Shown: positions 43,397 to 53,692, counted from the first letter of the stretch. The stretch: DNA of 64,000 bases from Chromatiales bacterium 21-64-14 (GCA_002255365.1 NCBI01000022.1:38613-102612), one strand, 5' to 3'. Notes: generated by a model not told the origin, from the sequence alone. Translations and numbers: made by a program.

Positions 43397-43741
43397 ATGA
43401 AGCGACTACTCGGTTGTACGGCGGTCCTGTTTATTGCCACATTTTCCGCCCAGATCTTCGCCGACGGCAACGCGGCGGCGGGCCAGCAGAAGGCCGTGAT
43501 GTGCGCGGCTTGCCACGGCAAGGACGGCAACAGCACCAATCCCCAGTATCCGCGGCTGGCCGGTCAGTATCAGGGTTACATCGTCCAGGCGCTGACTGAG
43601 TACCAGACCGGTGCCCGTACCAACGTGATCATGAAGGGAATGGCGGCGGGCCTGAGCAAGCAGGACATAGAGAACTTGGCGGCGTATTTTTCCCGCCAGA
43701 AGGGCGTGGTGCAGTTGCAGGAACAGCCACTGCACTATTAA
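43397..43741 (+). CDS. Monohaem c-type cytochrome 2
   Basis: A signal peptide (MKRLLGCTAVLFIATFSAQI) precedes a class I cytochrome with haem motif VMCAACHGKDGNS and a ligand Met in NVIMKGMAAGLSKQDIE. The shared LSKQDxExLAAYFS segment shows it is a paralogue of the preceding gene, as if a two-domain cytochrome c4 were split in two. It ends the transcript at a 13-bp hairpin. Confidence 0.92.
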   Translation: MKRLLGCTAVLFIATFSAQIFADGNAAAGQQKAVMCAACHGKDGNSTNPQYPRLAGQYQGYIVQALTEYQTGARTNVIMKGMAAGLSKQDIENLAAYFSRQKGVVQLQEQPLHY

Positions 43742-43745
43742 CCTA

Positions 43746-43777
43746 CGATGCCGCCGCCGCGGCGGGCGGCGGCATCG
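43746..43777. terminator. Strong hairpin after cytochrome genes
   Basis: A perfect 13-bp inverted repeat (43746-43758 with 43765-43777, core GATGCCGCCGCC/GGCGGCGGCATC) with a 6-base loop follows the stop by five bases. No T tract is present. Confidence 0.6.
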
Positions 43778-44507
43778 CAGTGCCCGACGCTCTGCCCCTG
43801 CATGACTGGTTCAGTTCCCGGTCTCCCGGCGCGGGCTTCCGGGGATTGCGGATAGTAAAATCCGTCACCGCACCGCATCAGTGCCTCTTGGCCATCATGT
43901 GGGGACCCGCCGTCGGCACCCCGCTGGTTTTGTAATTCCGTTTGGCCAGCCTGCGAATCTTGCCTGGCGGATCGGGACCTTGGTGGTCTGTCCGCGTCCG
44001 CAGAGCTCGACCCAATCCTCACTTCCGCATCTGACGCAAGGGGCACTTGCTGAGCGCCCATATCGTAAAGCAATGGTTACGGAAAGCCATGGATGCAGGC
44101 ACGCGGTTCCCGTGCGTTCGCTACCTTCCATGACCAAACTTAACGGTCTGGTCCGGCTCTGACGACCGTAAGCACCATTCCACCTAAAGCCCCCAGGGTC
44201 CCATGGCGCGCCGGATCGCGCCGGGCCCGACCGGATTGGAGCCACGGACTGGCCTGCCGCGCGCCGTCCGTCCGGTTTGAGCCCATCACTCGGGCCCGCA
44301 GGGCCATCCCATGTTTGTACAAACGGGTGGCCGGGCCGCGAGCGGAGGCGACGCCGGTGTGAACCCCGGGAGCGTGGTGGTGGATCCTACGCGGGCGCAG
44401 GGGCCGCCGCGCAGGCGGAGACGGTGTGATCCGTCTGCGGATGTTCTGGGCATGCCTTGCGCCAGCGAGTAGCACGAGCGGCCCGGGCCGGGCTCAGGTC
44501 TTCTGAA
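43778..44507. other. Gap without supportable genes
   Basis: About 730 bases. On the minus strand a short zinc-ribbon-like stretch (CVRCGSEDWVELCGRGQTTK, about 43990-44050) recalls the start of some transposases but has no continuation in frame. The rest shows nothing I can name. Confidence 0.4.
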
Positions 44508-44544
44508 ATAGATTTAAACTATCTATCTAATCGTAACAATCCAT
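44508..44544 (+). promoter_or_regulatory. OxyR-type operator upstream of peroxiredoxin-glutaredoxin
   Basis: The bases read ATAG-N7-CTAT-N7-ATCG-N7-CCAT. This matches the OxyR consensus ATAG-N7-CTAT-N7-ATAG-N7-CTAT at 14 of 16 defined positions with exact spacing. It lies about 105 bases before the peroxide-reducing fusion enzyme, a known type of OxyR target. Confidence 0.7.
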
Positions 44545-44649
44545 TTTACCTCTAACCCTGCCGGCCCTAATCTGTGGATCAGACGCCGGACCCCGTGTAT
44601 ATCCGACACGCTGCTTCGGACATGACCACGAATGACAGGAGGCGACATC

Positions 44650-45393
44650 ATGTTGGAGAATCGAGAAGGCCAACGGGTACCCCCGGTGCGGTTCCGCGTA
44701 CGCCGGGACGGTGATTGGGCGGAGATCGCCAGCGAGACGTTGTTTTCCGGCAAGACGGTGGTGGTATTCGCCCTGCCGGGTGCCTTCACACCTACCTGTT
44801 CCTCGGCCCACGTTCCACGTTTCAACGAACTGGCGGCGGTGTTCCGGGCGAATGGTGTGGACGACATCCTGTGCGTTTCGGTGAACGATCCCTTCGTCAT
44901 GGAGGCATGGCAGAAGGAGCAACGGGCCGATCAGATCCGATTCATTCCCGATGGCAACGGCGAATTCACCGCTGCCATGGGCATGCAGGTGGACAAGGCG
45001 GATCTCGGCTTCGGGCTCCGCTCCTGGCGCTATTCCATGCTGGTGCGGGACGGGGTGATCGAGAAGATGTTCGTGGAGCCCCAAGTCCCCGGCGACCCGT
45101 ACCAAGTCTCCGATGCGGATACCATGCTCCGTTATCTCAATCCGCGTGCCGCGGCGCTGCCCGGCGTGGCCGTGTTTACCCGCCCAGGGTGTCCGTATTG
45201 CGAGCGCGCCAAGGGCAAGCTCGCAGAGGCGGGTCTCGCCTATGAGGAGATCGTGGTAGGCATCGGGGCCTCGGACCGGGCGTTGCGGGCGGTCAGTGGC
45301 ACAGACACGGTGCCCCAGGTATTCGTCAACGGGGAGCGGATCGGCGGTTCGGAGGCGCTTACGGTCTGGCTGACGACGCAGGCCACCGCGTAG
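44650..45393 (+). CDS. Peroxiredoxin-glutaredoxin hybrid (Prx5-Grx)
   Basis: The N-terminal 165 residues are a Prx5-type peroxiredoxin with the peroxidatic Cys in [13 protein letters not shown]. The C-terminal 75 residues are a glutaredoxin with [27 protein letters not shown]. The hybrid reduces hydroperoxides with electrons from glutathione and needs no separate glutaredoxin. AGGAGG supports the ATG at 44650. A probable OxyR operator lies upstream, so induction by peroxide is expected. Confidence 0.95.
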   Translation: MLENREGQRVPPVRFRVRRDGDWAEIASETLFSGKTVVVFALPGAFTPTCSSAHVPRFNELAAVFRANGVDDILCVSVNDPFVMEAWQKEQRADQIRFIPDGNGEFTAAMGMQVDKADLGFGLRSWRYSMLVRDGVIEKMFVEPQVPGDPYQVSDADTMLRYLNPRAAALPGVAVFTRPGCPYCERAKGKLAEAGLAYEEIVVGIGASDRALRAVSGTDTVPQVFVNGERIGGSEALTVWLTTQATA

Positions 45394-45411
45394 CCGGTGG
45401 ATCGGACGGGC

Positions 45412-46311
45412 TCACGCCGAGAGTCCCTGGTGCAGTTCGCTACGCAGGCGGTCCACCACGTAGCCGGGATCCGGATGATCCCGGACCTGGGTTTGCAGAT
45501 AGCGCCACGGATAGGGGCTGGCCCAGGGGCCGATCTTGGACAGAGACTCCCGCGCCGCGGCCCGTTCCCCCGCCAAGTAGAAGGCAGCCGCGAAGCAGCC
45601 GGCCGCAAAACGACGTAGGATCGTGGAATCCGCCGATCCCTGGTCCTGGCCCAGTCCGCTGCGACAGTAGGCGGCAGTGAGTTCGCCGAAGGTGCCGGGT
45701 ACGCGTAGCTGGGCATCGGCGGTTTCCGGTCCGTGGAGGTACCGGATCCATGCCCAGTGTTCGATATAAGCGCAGGGAATCAAGACATGGAGAGGATGGC
45801 CGCGCGGCATGCTCTCCCCGACGCCGCGGGCGAAGGCGAGGGCCGCGTGCCCATCTCCGTGGTCCCCGAGGGATTGCAGCCGAAGCAGGTGGGCCTGCAG
45901 ATGGTCCGAGTCCCGCGCGCAGACCGCCGCGAAGCGCGCCTGGATCTCATCCGGTTCCGCGCCCGAGGTCAACGCCGTAGCCAGCAGCCACGCATACGGT
46001 TCCGGGCTTTCGGGATCCCGCTGAGCAGCCTCTGCCAGATCCCGTTCGGCCTGCTCGATGCGGTGGAAATACCGGTGCAGCGCCGCGACTCCGCCGGGGC
46101 TCGGTTGGACCCCCACCATGCCCTCCGCTAGGCGGACACCGTGGATAGCGCGCGCCATCCAGGGTTCTGGGCGATGGCTCGCCTCGGCGACCCACCAGTC
46201 CAGGATCAAGGTTGGGCCGGGCCAATCGGCCAGGGCCCTCAGGGCCAGAGGATGCCATTGCCGCGCTGTCCTGTCCCGGAAACTATCCAGGGCCCGGCCC
46301 AGGGCATAATA
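45412..46311 (-). pseudogene. Helical-repeat (TPR-like) protein interrupted by the transposon
   Basis: A coherent frame without any start codon at its proper end begins at the transposon boundary (YYALGRALDSFRDRTARQWH) and continues through TLILDWWVAEASHRPEPWMA to 45412. A TTG at 46209 is the first usable start but lies well inside the protein-like part. Across the transposon, at 51451-51464, the minus strand has an ATG with AAGGTGGGG upstream and codons MDLR. I infer the native 5' end is there. The joint is one base out of register and no target duplication remains. The repeat-like fold is inferred from helix pattern. Confidence 0.6.
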
Positions 46312-46349
46312 GGGGTCGTCTCAGAATTCGGAAAATAAAGCACGTTAGT
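46312..46349 (+). repeat. Left terminal inverted repeat of the Tn3-family element
   Basis: It begins GGGGTCGTCTCAGAATTC and contains GGAAAATAAAGCACG. It matches the right repeat except in a few internal bases and the last inner ones. Confidence 0.9.
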
Positions 46350-46385
46350 GGCTTCCTCATCAACGTGAATGACAAGGTTGGGTAA

Positions 46386-46499
46386 TTCGATGTAATATCC
46401 TCTCCATTAGACCATTGTCTTGAGCTACAAGTGCGCGCCGATCCACAAACGGCAAAAGGCGCGCTTAAAGAATTGAAAGAAATCAGCAAATATTTATGA
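46386..46499 (+). pseudogene. C-terminal fragment of an unknown protein ahead of the efflux gene
   Basis: A 37-codon frame without a start ends RADPQTAKGALKELKEISKYL and stops in an overlap with ATGAGAGG. It looks like the tail of a truncated upstream passenger gene, perhaps a regulator of the efflux gene. Identity is not established. Confidence 0.35.
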
Positions 46500-46513
46500 G
46501 AGGGGTAAACAGG

Positions 46514-47716
46514 ATGTCAAAAATTCTTGCCTGGCTTGGATTTGGCGGCCAGAAACGGGTAAACGGGCATGGCGGGAACGACCATGATGACAGTGGCGGT
46601 TCGCATGGTCACACTCATGGAGTGATCGACGCAACAATTGCGACGACTACCCGCGGTATCTGGGCCATCAAGTGGTCTTTTATCATTCTTGCCATCACAT
46701 CGGCGTTGCAGATCACGGTCGTCATAGCAACGGGTTCGGTCGCTTTGCTTGCGGACACGATCCACAACGTTGGCGATGCAACCACCGCGATTCCTCTCTG
46801 GTTTGCGTTCATGCTTGCTCGCCGCAAACCGAGCAAGACTTTCACTTACGGCTATGGCCGAGTAGAGGATTTGGCAGGAATTTCCATCGTTCTGATCATA
46901 CTCTTTAGTGCCGGGATCGCCGGATACGAGGCGATCAACCGCTTGATCCACCCGCAGCCGATCACGCAACTTCTTTGGGTCGGTATTGCCGGTGTCATCG
47001 GCTTTATCGGCAACGAAGTGGTCGCCGTTTTCCGTATCCGCGTCGGTCGCGAAATCGAAAGCGCCGCGCTAATCGCCGATGGCTATCATGCCGTATTGAC
47101 GCGCATGCTCGATGGCGTTGAACCAGAAGTCATTGAAGAAATCCGCCACGCGGCTGAGCATGTACCGGGTGTTAAGCGGATCATCGATACGCGGGCTCGC
47201 TGGATTGGTCACCGACTGCATACGGACTTGGCGATCGACGTCGGCGATAATCTGTCTTTGGCCCAAGCAAAAAGCATTGCCGCATTGCTACACCAAGAGT
47301 TACTTGGGCACCTCCCGGCACTCAGAACTGCGAGCATTACTTTTGGCGCGCCAGATGCGGTCGCAGACTCGCCCACCAGCTCGCATCTGGGTGGCCACCA
47401 TCACGCGCCAGAACCGTTCAAAGTCGTTTGCTCTTTGGCAGAAGGCAGTCTTGAGATCGTAGACACCCCGCAAGGGGAGCGGATGCGGTTGACCCTATCC
47501 CGCCGCGCTGAAGGGCTGCAAGTTACGGTTAGCATTAAGCGACCCGGAAGCTTGCAGGAGACGCTTCTGCTCTCACTTATGCCTGGAGATGCAATCTATC
47601 AGAGTACGGCCGCACCCGAAGAGCCACACGAATTTGAAGCGGAGTTGCAATTGCTGGCAGGGGGCCAAAGGGAAACTCTTTGCTTCCAAATGAAAGAGCC
47701 GGATCATGCCCGTTAA
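46514..47716 (+). pseudogene. Cation diffusion facilitator with an internal deletion
   Basis: This is a CDF-family metal exporter: a His/Asp-rich N-terminus (HGGNDHDDSGGSHGHTHG), helices including VALLADTIHNVGDATTAIP with the HxxxD metal site, and a long cytoplasmic tail. After AALIADGYHA the sequence jumps straight to VLTRMLDGVEPE (about 47093). Normal members have about 55 more residues here, holding helices 5 and 6 and the second HxxxD site. The frame is kept, but half of the transport site is gone, so export is unlikely. The start ATG 46514 follows AGGGG. Confidence 0.8.
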
Positions 47717-47942
47717 GTTCGAGAGACGCAGCAAGCCGCATCAATTTGACCCGCGATGAAGATGGATGCTCCGTCTGTTGTATGACGCGTTAAGTTTGAA
47801 CCTGTCCGATTTAGCTATACCCTAACTGGGCGTCAGGTTCTGCAATTCAAATACGTCAAGTTAGAGTCTATGTCGATATTTATTGACAGCATCCACCAAG
47901 GGTTATAGATTTTTACCTGACACTTTTGTGCAGGAGATACCC
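47717..47942. other. Putative res/control region of the transposon
   Basis: About 225 bases between the passenger gene and tnpR, where Tn3-type elements place their resolution site and tnpR promoter. It contains an AT-rich stretch with TTATTGACAG and TTATAGATTTTT. I did not delimit the three resolvase subsites. Confidence 0.4.
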
Positions 47943-48503
47943 TTGAACGGTCAACGCATCGGCTACGTGCGGGTCAGTAGCTTCGACCAAAACCCAGAAC
48001 GCCAGCTCGAACAGAGCCAGGTGGACAAGGTGTTCACCGACAAGGCTTCGGGCAAAGATACGCAGCGCCCGCAGCTCGACACGCTGCTGACCTTCGTGCG
48101 CGAGGGCGATACCGTGGTGGTGCACAGCATGGATCGCTTGGCGCGCAATCTCGATGACTTGCGCCGCTTGGTGCAAAAACTCACCAAGCGCGGTGTGCGC
48201 ATCGAGTTCGTCAAGGAATGCCTAACCTTCACCGGCGAGGACTCGCCGATGGCAAACCTGATGCTGTCTGTGATGGGTGCATTCGCTGAATTCGAGCGCG
48301 CCCTGATCCGCGAGAGGCAGCGAGAAGGCATTGCGCTGGCCAAGCAGCGCGGCGCCTATCGGGGCCGCAAGAAAGCCCTATCGCCAGAGCGTGCGGCTGA
48401 GTTGCGTCAACGGGCCGATGCAGGCGAACAAAAGTCAAAGCTGGCCCGTGAGTTTGGTGTCAGCCGGGAGACCCTGTATCAATACTTGAGAACGGATCAG
48501 TAA
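47943..48503 (+). CDS. tnpR: Serine resolvase TnpR
   Basis: The product starts [20 protein letters not shown] with the catalytic Ser in RVSS. It carries the [13 protein letters not shown] and [20 protein letters not shown] segments of Tn3 resolvases, and a C-terminal HTH ([18 protein letters not shown]). It resolves cointegrates at res. I chose the TTG at 47943 because AGGAG lies at the right distance and it gives the family's usual N-terminus. It looks intact. Confidence 0.94.
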   Translation: MNGQRIGYVRVSSFDQNPERQLEQSQVDKVFTDKASGKDTQRPQLDTLLTFVREGDTVVVHSMDRLARNLDDLRRLVQKLTKRGVRIEFVKECLTFTGEDSPMANLMLSVMGAFAEFERALIRERQREGIALAKQRGAYRGRKKALSPERAAELRQRADAGEQKSKLAREFGVSRETLYQYLRTDQ

Positions 48504-48505
48504 AC

Positions 48506-51417
48506 ATGCCGCGTCGTTCCATCCTGTCCGCCGCCGAGCGGGAAAACCTGCTGGCGTTGCCGGACACCAGGGATGAGTTGATCCGTCACTACACGTTCAG
48601 CGAATCCGACCTGTCGTTCATCAGGCAGCGGCGCGGCCCGGCCAACCGCCTGGGCTTTGCCGTGCAGCTCTGCTACCTGCGCTTTCCCGGCATTCTCCTT
48701 GGTGTCGATCAGCCGCCGTTCCCGCCTTTGCTGAGACTGGTCGCTGACCAGCTCAAGGTCGGCATCGAAAGCTGGGACGACTACGGGCAGCGGGAACAGA
48801 CCCGGCGCGAGCACCTGGTCGAACTGCAAACGGTGTTCGGCTTCCGGCCGTTCACCATGAGCCACTACCGGCAAGCCGTGCACACGCTGACCGATCTGGC
48901 CATGCAAACTGACAAAGGCATTGTGCTGGCCAGCGCCTTGATTGAGCACCTGCGGCGGCAGTCGATCATTTTGCCCGCGCTCAACGCCATCGAGCGCGCA
49001 AGTGCCGAGGCCATCACCCGCGCCAACCGACGCATCTACGAAGCCCTGTCCGAGCCATTGGCGAACGGACACCGGCATCGTCTCGACGACCTGCTGAAAC
49101 GTCGCGACAACGGCAAGACCACTTGGCTGGCCTGGCTACGCCAGTCACCGGCCAAGCCGAACTCTCGCCACATGCTCGAACACATCGAACGCCTCAAAGC
49201 GTGGCAGGCGCTCGACCTGCCTACCGGCATCGAGCGGTTCGTTCACCAGAACCGGCTGCTCAAGATTGCCCGCGAGGGCGGTCAGATGACGCCCGCCGAC
49301 CTGGCCAAGTTCGAGCCGCAACGGCGCTACGCCACCCTCGTGGCGCTGGCCATCGAGGGCATGGCCACCGTCACCGACGAAATCATCGACCTTCACGACC
49401 GCATCCTGGGCAAGCTGTTCAACGCCGCCAAAAACAAGCATCAGCAGCAGTTCCAGGCGTCCGGCAAGGCGATCAACGCCAAGGTGCGTTTGTACGGGCG
49501 CATCGGCCAGGCGCTGATCGACGCCAAGCAATCAGGCCGCGACCCGTTCGCTGCCATTGAAGCCGTCATGCCCTGGGACGCTTTCGCCGAGAGCGTCACC
49601 GAGGCGCAAAAGCTGGCGCAGCCCGATGACTTCGATTTTCTGCACCGCATCGGCGAGAGTTACGCCACCTTGCGCCGCTACGCGCCGGAATTCCTCGCCG
49701 TGCTCAAGCTGCGGGCAGCGCCCGCCGCCAAGAACGTGCTCGATGCCATCGAGGTGTTGCGCGGCATGAACACCGACAATGCCCGCAAGGTGCCCGCCGA
49801 TGCCCCGACCGGCTTCATCAAGCCGCGCTGGCAAAAACTGGTGATGACCGATGCCGGTATAGACCGGCGTTACTACGAACTGTGCGCGCTGTCCGAGTTG
49901 AAGAACTCCCTGCGCTCGGGCGACATCTGGGTGCAGGGTTCGCGCCAGTTCAAGGACTTCGAGGACTACCTGGTGTCGCCCGAGAAGTTCGCCAGCCTCA
50001 AGCAGTCGAGCGCATTGCCGCTGGCCGTGGCCACCGACTGCGACAAGTACCTGAACGAGCGCTTGGAGCTGCTGGAAGCGCAGCTCGCCACGGTCAACCG
50101 GATGGCGGCGGCCAACAACCTGCCGGATGCCATCATCACCGAGTCCGGCTTGAAGATCACGCCGCTCGATGCAGCAGTGCCGGACACCGCGCAGGCGCTG
50201 ATCGACCAAACGGCCATGATCCTGCCGCACGTCAAGATCACCGAACTGTTGCTCGAAGTCGATGAGTGGACGGGCTTCACCCGGCACTTCACACACTTGA
50301 AATCGGGCGATCTGGCCAAGGACAAGAACCTATTGCTGACCACGATCCTGGCCGACGCGATCAACCTCGGCTTGACCAAGATGGCCGAGTCCTGCCCCGG
50401 CACAACCTATTCCAAGCTCGCCTGGCTGCAAGCCTGGCATACCCGCGACGAAACCTACTCGACGGCGCTGGCAGAGCTGGTCAATGCCCAATTCCGCCAT
50501 CCGTTCGCCGAGCACTGGGGCGACGGCACCACGTCGTCGTCGGACGGCCAAAACTTCCGAACCGGCAGCAAGGCCGAGAGCACGGGTCACATCAACCCGA
50601 AATATGGCAGCAGCCCAGGACGGACGTTCTACACCCACATTTCCGACCAGTACGCGCCGTTTCACACCAAGGTCGTTAATGTCGGCGTGCGCGACTCGAC
50701 CTACGTGCTGGATGGGCTGCTTTACCACGAGTCAGACTTACGCATTGAGGAACACTACACCGACACGGCAGGCTTCACCGATCACGTCTTTGCACTGATG
50801 CATCTGCTGGGCTTCCGTTTCGCGCCGCGAATTCGCGATCTGGGCGACACGAAGCTCTACATTCCGAAGGGCGAGACTCTCTATGATGCGCTGAAGCCGA
50901 TGATCGGCGGCACGCTCAACATCAAACATGTCCGCGCCCATTGGGATGGAATCCTGCGGCTGGCCACCTCGATCAAGCAGGGCACGGTGACGGCTTCGCT
51001 GATGCTGCGCAAACTCGGCAGCTATCCACGCCAGAACGGCTTGGCTGTCGCCCTGCGCAACTGCGTCGCCGCGTCCATGCCGGGCTGAACAAGGGCGAAG
51101 CCCGCAATGCGCTGGCCCGCGCCGTTTTCTTCAACCGGCTGGGTGAAATCCGCGACCGCAGCTTTGAGCAGCAGCGGTACCGAGCCAGCGGCCTCAACCT
51201 TGTGACAGCGGCTGTCGTGTTGTGGAACACGGTCTATCTGGAGCGCGCAGCGCATGCCTTGCGCGGCAACGGGCATGTCTTCGATGACGGCCTGTTGCAG
51301 TACCTGTCGCCGCTGGGCTGGGAGCACATCAACCTGACCGGCGATTACCTCTGGCGCAGCAGCGCCAAGATCGGCGCAGGCAAGTTCAGGCCGCTACGAC
51401 CCCTGCAACCGGCTTAG
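48506..51417 (+). pseudogene. tnpA: Tn3-family transposase TnpA, frameshifted by a deletion
   Basis: The main frame (48506-51088, 860 residues) has the complete Tn3-type N-terminal and DDE region: [34 protein letters not shown] and [14 protein letters not shown]. After VALR it switches to [10 protein letters not shown] and stops. The true C-terminus continues in another frame as [20 protein letters not shown] to 51417. Compared with normal family members about 20 residues are missing at the junction (near 51057). The deletion length is not a multiple of three, so active TnpA is not expected. Confidence 0.9.
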
Positions 51418-51450
51418 CGTGCTTTATTTTCCGTTTTCTGAAGCGACCCC
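51413..51450 (-). repeat. Right terminal inverted repeat of the Tn3-family element
   Basis: Read on the minus strand it begins GGGGTCGCTTCAGAAAACG and contains GGAAAATAAAGCACG, in inverted orientation to the left repeat. The last codons of the transposase overlap it. Confidence 0.93.
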
Positions 51451-51578
51451 CGGCGCAGATCCATGGTGTTACCCCACCTTGCGTCCATAAAAAACGGATT
51501 ACGGAATACAAAAGGACGGAAAGTGCGGGTGGCCGGGGGCCTGGTCCCTCGGCCACCCGCGGCACCGTCCCTTGGTGC

Positions 51579-51863
51579 TCATGCACGCGCCAATGTTGTC
51601 TCGCGCTCGGCCAGCGCTGCTTCCAGAGCGCGCTGCTCCTCAGCGAGGGTGGCGGGTGAGAAACAAACCAGTGTGGCGAAAAACGCCGTCACGATTACCG
51701 CAGTCAAGCCGAGATCGCTGCGCACGACTGGCATCAGGGTCGCGATACCGGAGCAGCCGAATAAACACAGGAAGAACACGAACCACGTGATATGAAAGGT
51801 GCGCATCTGAATGGTATTCAGACTAAAGAGGTGGACCTGCGTTGCCTTGCTGCCAAGCGCCAT
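51579..51863 (-). pseudogene. N-terminal fragment of a nitrate/nitrite (NarK-type) transporter
   Basis: From an ATG at 51863 the frame reads MALGSKATQVHLFSLNTIQM, then RTFHITWFVFFLCLFG and LMPVVRSDLGLT. This is the opening of NarK/NNP major-facilitator transporters up to the end of the first helix pair. The remaining 45 residues are unrelated (EEQRALEAALAERE), and the other ten helices are missing. It lies next to the transposon's right end, so it is probably debris. Confidence 0.55.
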
Positions 51864-52305
51864 CTCCAGATCCCTCCGGCATCGCATTCCGATACGCAAA
51901 AAAAAGCGTCGCACATGCCATGGGGCACGTGAGACGCCGTTGTCGAGTGGCCTGCAGCAGCCAGTCAGAGGTACGCCCGCTTTGGCGCACCTACCATGGT
52001 GGATTTCCGATCAACTTCCATGCCAACGGCCAGAATAACTACAAATAACTGATATTTAATTACTTTACAGCATGTGCACGGTGCCGCGCAGGGCGTAACA
52101 GCGCGCGCGTGGTGCAGCGCCACGGTGGTAAGCACCGTTTCGGGGCGCGGACGACGAGTCGGCACGCTTCGGGTCCAGGCACGCGGTCGCGCGCGGAATT
52201 GTCCTCGGGTCGGCCGTGGATTGAGCCAGATCAAGTTGCATTATGCGCGTCGTTCCTAGCATGAGCGTATTGCCCGTGCGCAACTGCCCGGGACGAGGCC
52301 CGAGG
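51864..52305. other. Gap upstream of the oxygenase pair
   Basis: About 440 bases with no gene I can support, apart from short upstream extensions of the oxygenase frame. An AT-rich patch near 52035-52070 may carry a promoter. Confidence 0.35.
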
Positions 52306-52977
52306 ATGCTGGATCGCGACCTACCGCTTGCGTTGCTCGACGAGGCGGCCATCACCGCCGCTGCGCTGCACCACGACCCTTACGACTTCAGCTTCGTTGA
52401 GCACGCCATCGCGGAGCGCGCCAAGGATGCAGTACTTGCCGACGCCCCGCACATCCCGGACCGGGGCAGTTACGGGCTGCCGAGCCTGCGCTATGGTCCA
52501 TGCTTCAGTGCCGTCGTTCAGGATCTCCTGAGCGTGCGGTTCCGGCGCCTCGTCGAGCAGAAGTTCGACATGGACCTAAGTGTCTATCCCCCCGTGATCG
52601 TGATGATGGGAAACACCACGGGACACTACAACGAAGGCTATGCGCACCCGGACTCGAAGCACAAGATTGTCACGGTACTGCTCGGTTTCAGCCACGCATG
52701 GCCCTACGAGCGCGGCCGTCTACGAATTCTGCGCAGCGCGAACCGAGAAGACTACGCGTTCGAATACCCGCCGGAGTTCGGACGCATGCTGATGTTCCGC
52801 GTCTGTGACCATTCGTGGCATGGGTTCCTGCCCCAAAAGGGCGAGCGCATGAGCCTGCAGTTGTGCTACGTCGATTCCGAGGCCTATGTCCGGCGCGAAT
52901 ATTTCCGTCATCGTGTCAGCGCGTTCGCCAAATCGGTCCCGATCCTGCGCAAGATCATCGATTGGGCGCCGCGCTAG
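52306..52977 (+). CDS. 2OG-Fe(II) oxygenase 1
   Basis: The central part YNEGYAHPDSKHKIVTVLLG carries the HxD iron pair. FRVCDHSWHGFLPQKGERMS gives the distal His and the 2-oxoglutarate Arg, in the manner of prolyl-4-hydroxylase-like oxygenases. The substrate is unknown. I start at ATG 52306, which has GAGG seven bases upstream; ATGs at 52243 and 52261 lack one. A second oxygenase follows within 40 bases. Confidence 0.75.
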   Translation: MLDRDLPLALLDEAAITAAALHHDPYDFSFVEHAIAERAKDAVLADAPHIPDRGSYGLPSLRYGPCFSAVVQDLLSVRFRRLVEQKFDMDLSVYPPVIVMMGNTTGHYNEGYAHPDSKHKIVTVLLGFSHAWPYERGRLRILRSANREDYAFEYPPEFGRMLMFRVCDHSWHGFLPQKGERMSLQLCYVDSEAYVRREYFRHRVSAFAKSVPILRKIIDWAPR

Positions 52978-53014
52978 CGCCATCAGGGAATTCCAGACAA
53001 GGCCGGTAACCACC

Positions 53015-53692
53015 ATGGCTTTTCCACACGTACCGGATACCGCCGTTATTACGGAACATTTCGCCCGCGCGTTGCGCGCGGCGCGCCGTGACGATGTGCC
53101 GTACCGCCATTGGGTCCTGAACGACGTCCTGCCCGAAGATTTGGCCGTAGGTGTCCTGGTACTGCCGATCGCTCCACCGATGGTCGGGGACACACGCGGG
53201 GTTCGAGATACCGACAACCGCACGCGAACGTTCTTTACGCCCGCGTTGCGCGCACATTTCCCGGTCTGCGCCGCATTCGCCGATGCGCTGCAGCAGCCAC
53301 GGATCGCGCGACTGTTCCAGGAGACCTGCGGAATCAGGGTCGCGGGAGGCTATCTGCGCATGGAGTACATCCAGGACACCGACGGCGCGTGGCTCGAGCC
53401 GCACAGGGATATCCCGGAAAAATTATTCTCACTGGTTCTCTATCTGTGCACCGGACCGGAGGCGCAGGAGTGGGGCACCGACATCTACGACAGCGAGCGC
53501 CGTTGGGTGGGTCGCGCATCGGCGGAGTTCAACTCGGCCGTGATCTTCGTCCCGGGGCCCGATACCTGGCATGGCTTTGAACCGCGCCCGATCCGCGGCG
53601 TGCGGCGGCTGCTCGAAATCAACTATGTGCGTCCGGATTGGCGCGATCGGGATCAGCTCGCGTTCCCGGACCGTCCGATCATCGTTATCTGA
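53015..53692 (+). CDS. 2OG-Fe(II) oxygenase 2
   Basis: The HxD pair is in LEPHRDIPEKLFSLVLYL and the distal His and Arg in DTWHGFEPRPIRGVRRLLEI. The family resembles that of the preceding gene but sequence similarity is limited. I trimmed 43 upstream residues since the ATG at 53015 starts the protein-like part (MAFPHVPDTAV). Together with the next gene it may form a small tailoring set. Confidence 0.78.
   Translation: MAFPHVPDTAVITEHFARALRAARRDDVPYRHWVLNDVLPEDLAVGVLVLPIAPPMVGDTRGVRDTDNRTRTFFTPALRAHFPVCAAFADALQQPRIARLFQETCGIRVAGGYLRMEYIQDTDGAWLEPHRDIPEKLFSLVLYLCTGPEAQEWGTDIYDSERRWVGRASAEFNSAVIFVPGPDTWHGFEPRPIRGVRRLLEINYVRPDWRDRDQLAFPDRPIIVI

Larger units (their letters stand above)
46312..51450. 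mobile_element. Tn3-family transposon carrying a cation-efflux gene
   Basis: The ends are 38-bp inverted repeats at 46312-46349 and 51413-51450, both opening GGGGTCG and sharing CGGAAAATAAAGCACG, the pattern of Tn3/Tn21-like elements. Inside are a passenger cation-diffusion-facilitator gene, a tnpR resolvase and a tnpA transposase in one direction. The flanking five bases differ (TAATA left, CGGCG right), so the expected target duplication is missing. The passenger and tnpA both have internal deletions, suggesting an element that can no longer move by itself. Confidence 0.9.

Noticed and set aside
43895..44245. Zinc-ribbon-like stretch suggesting an IS element
   Set aside because: Only about 20 residues look convincing; no transposase core or terminal repeats were seen.
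46307..51455. Five-base target duplication of the transposon
   Set aside because: Flanks are TAATA and CGGCG, so no duplication is present.
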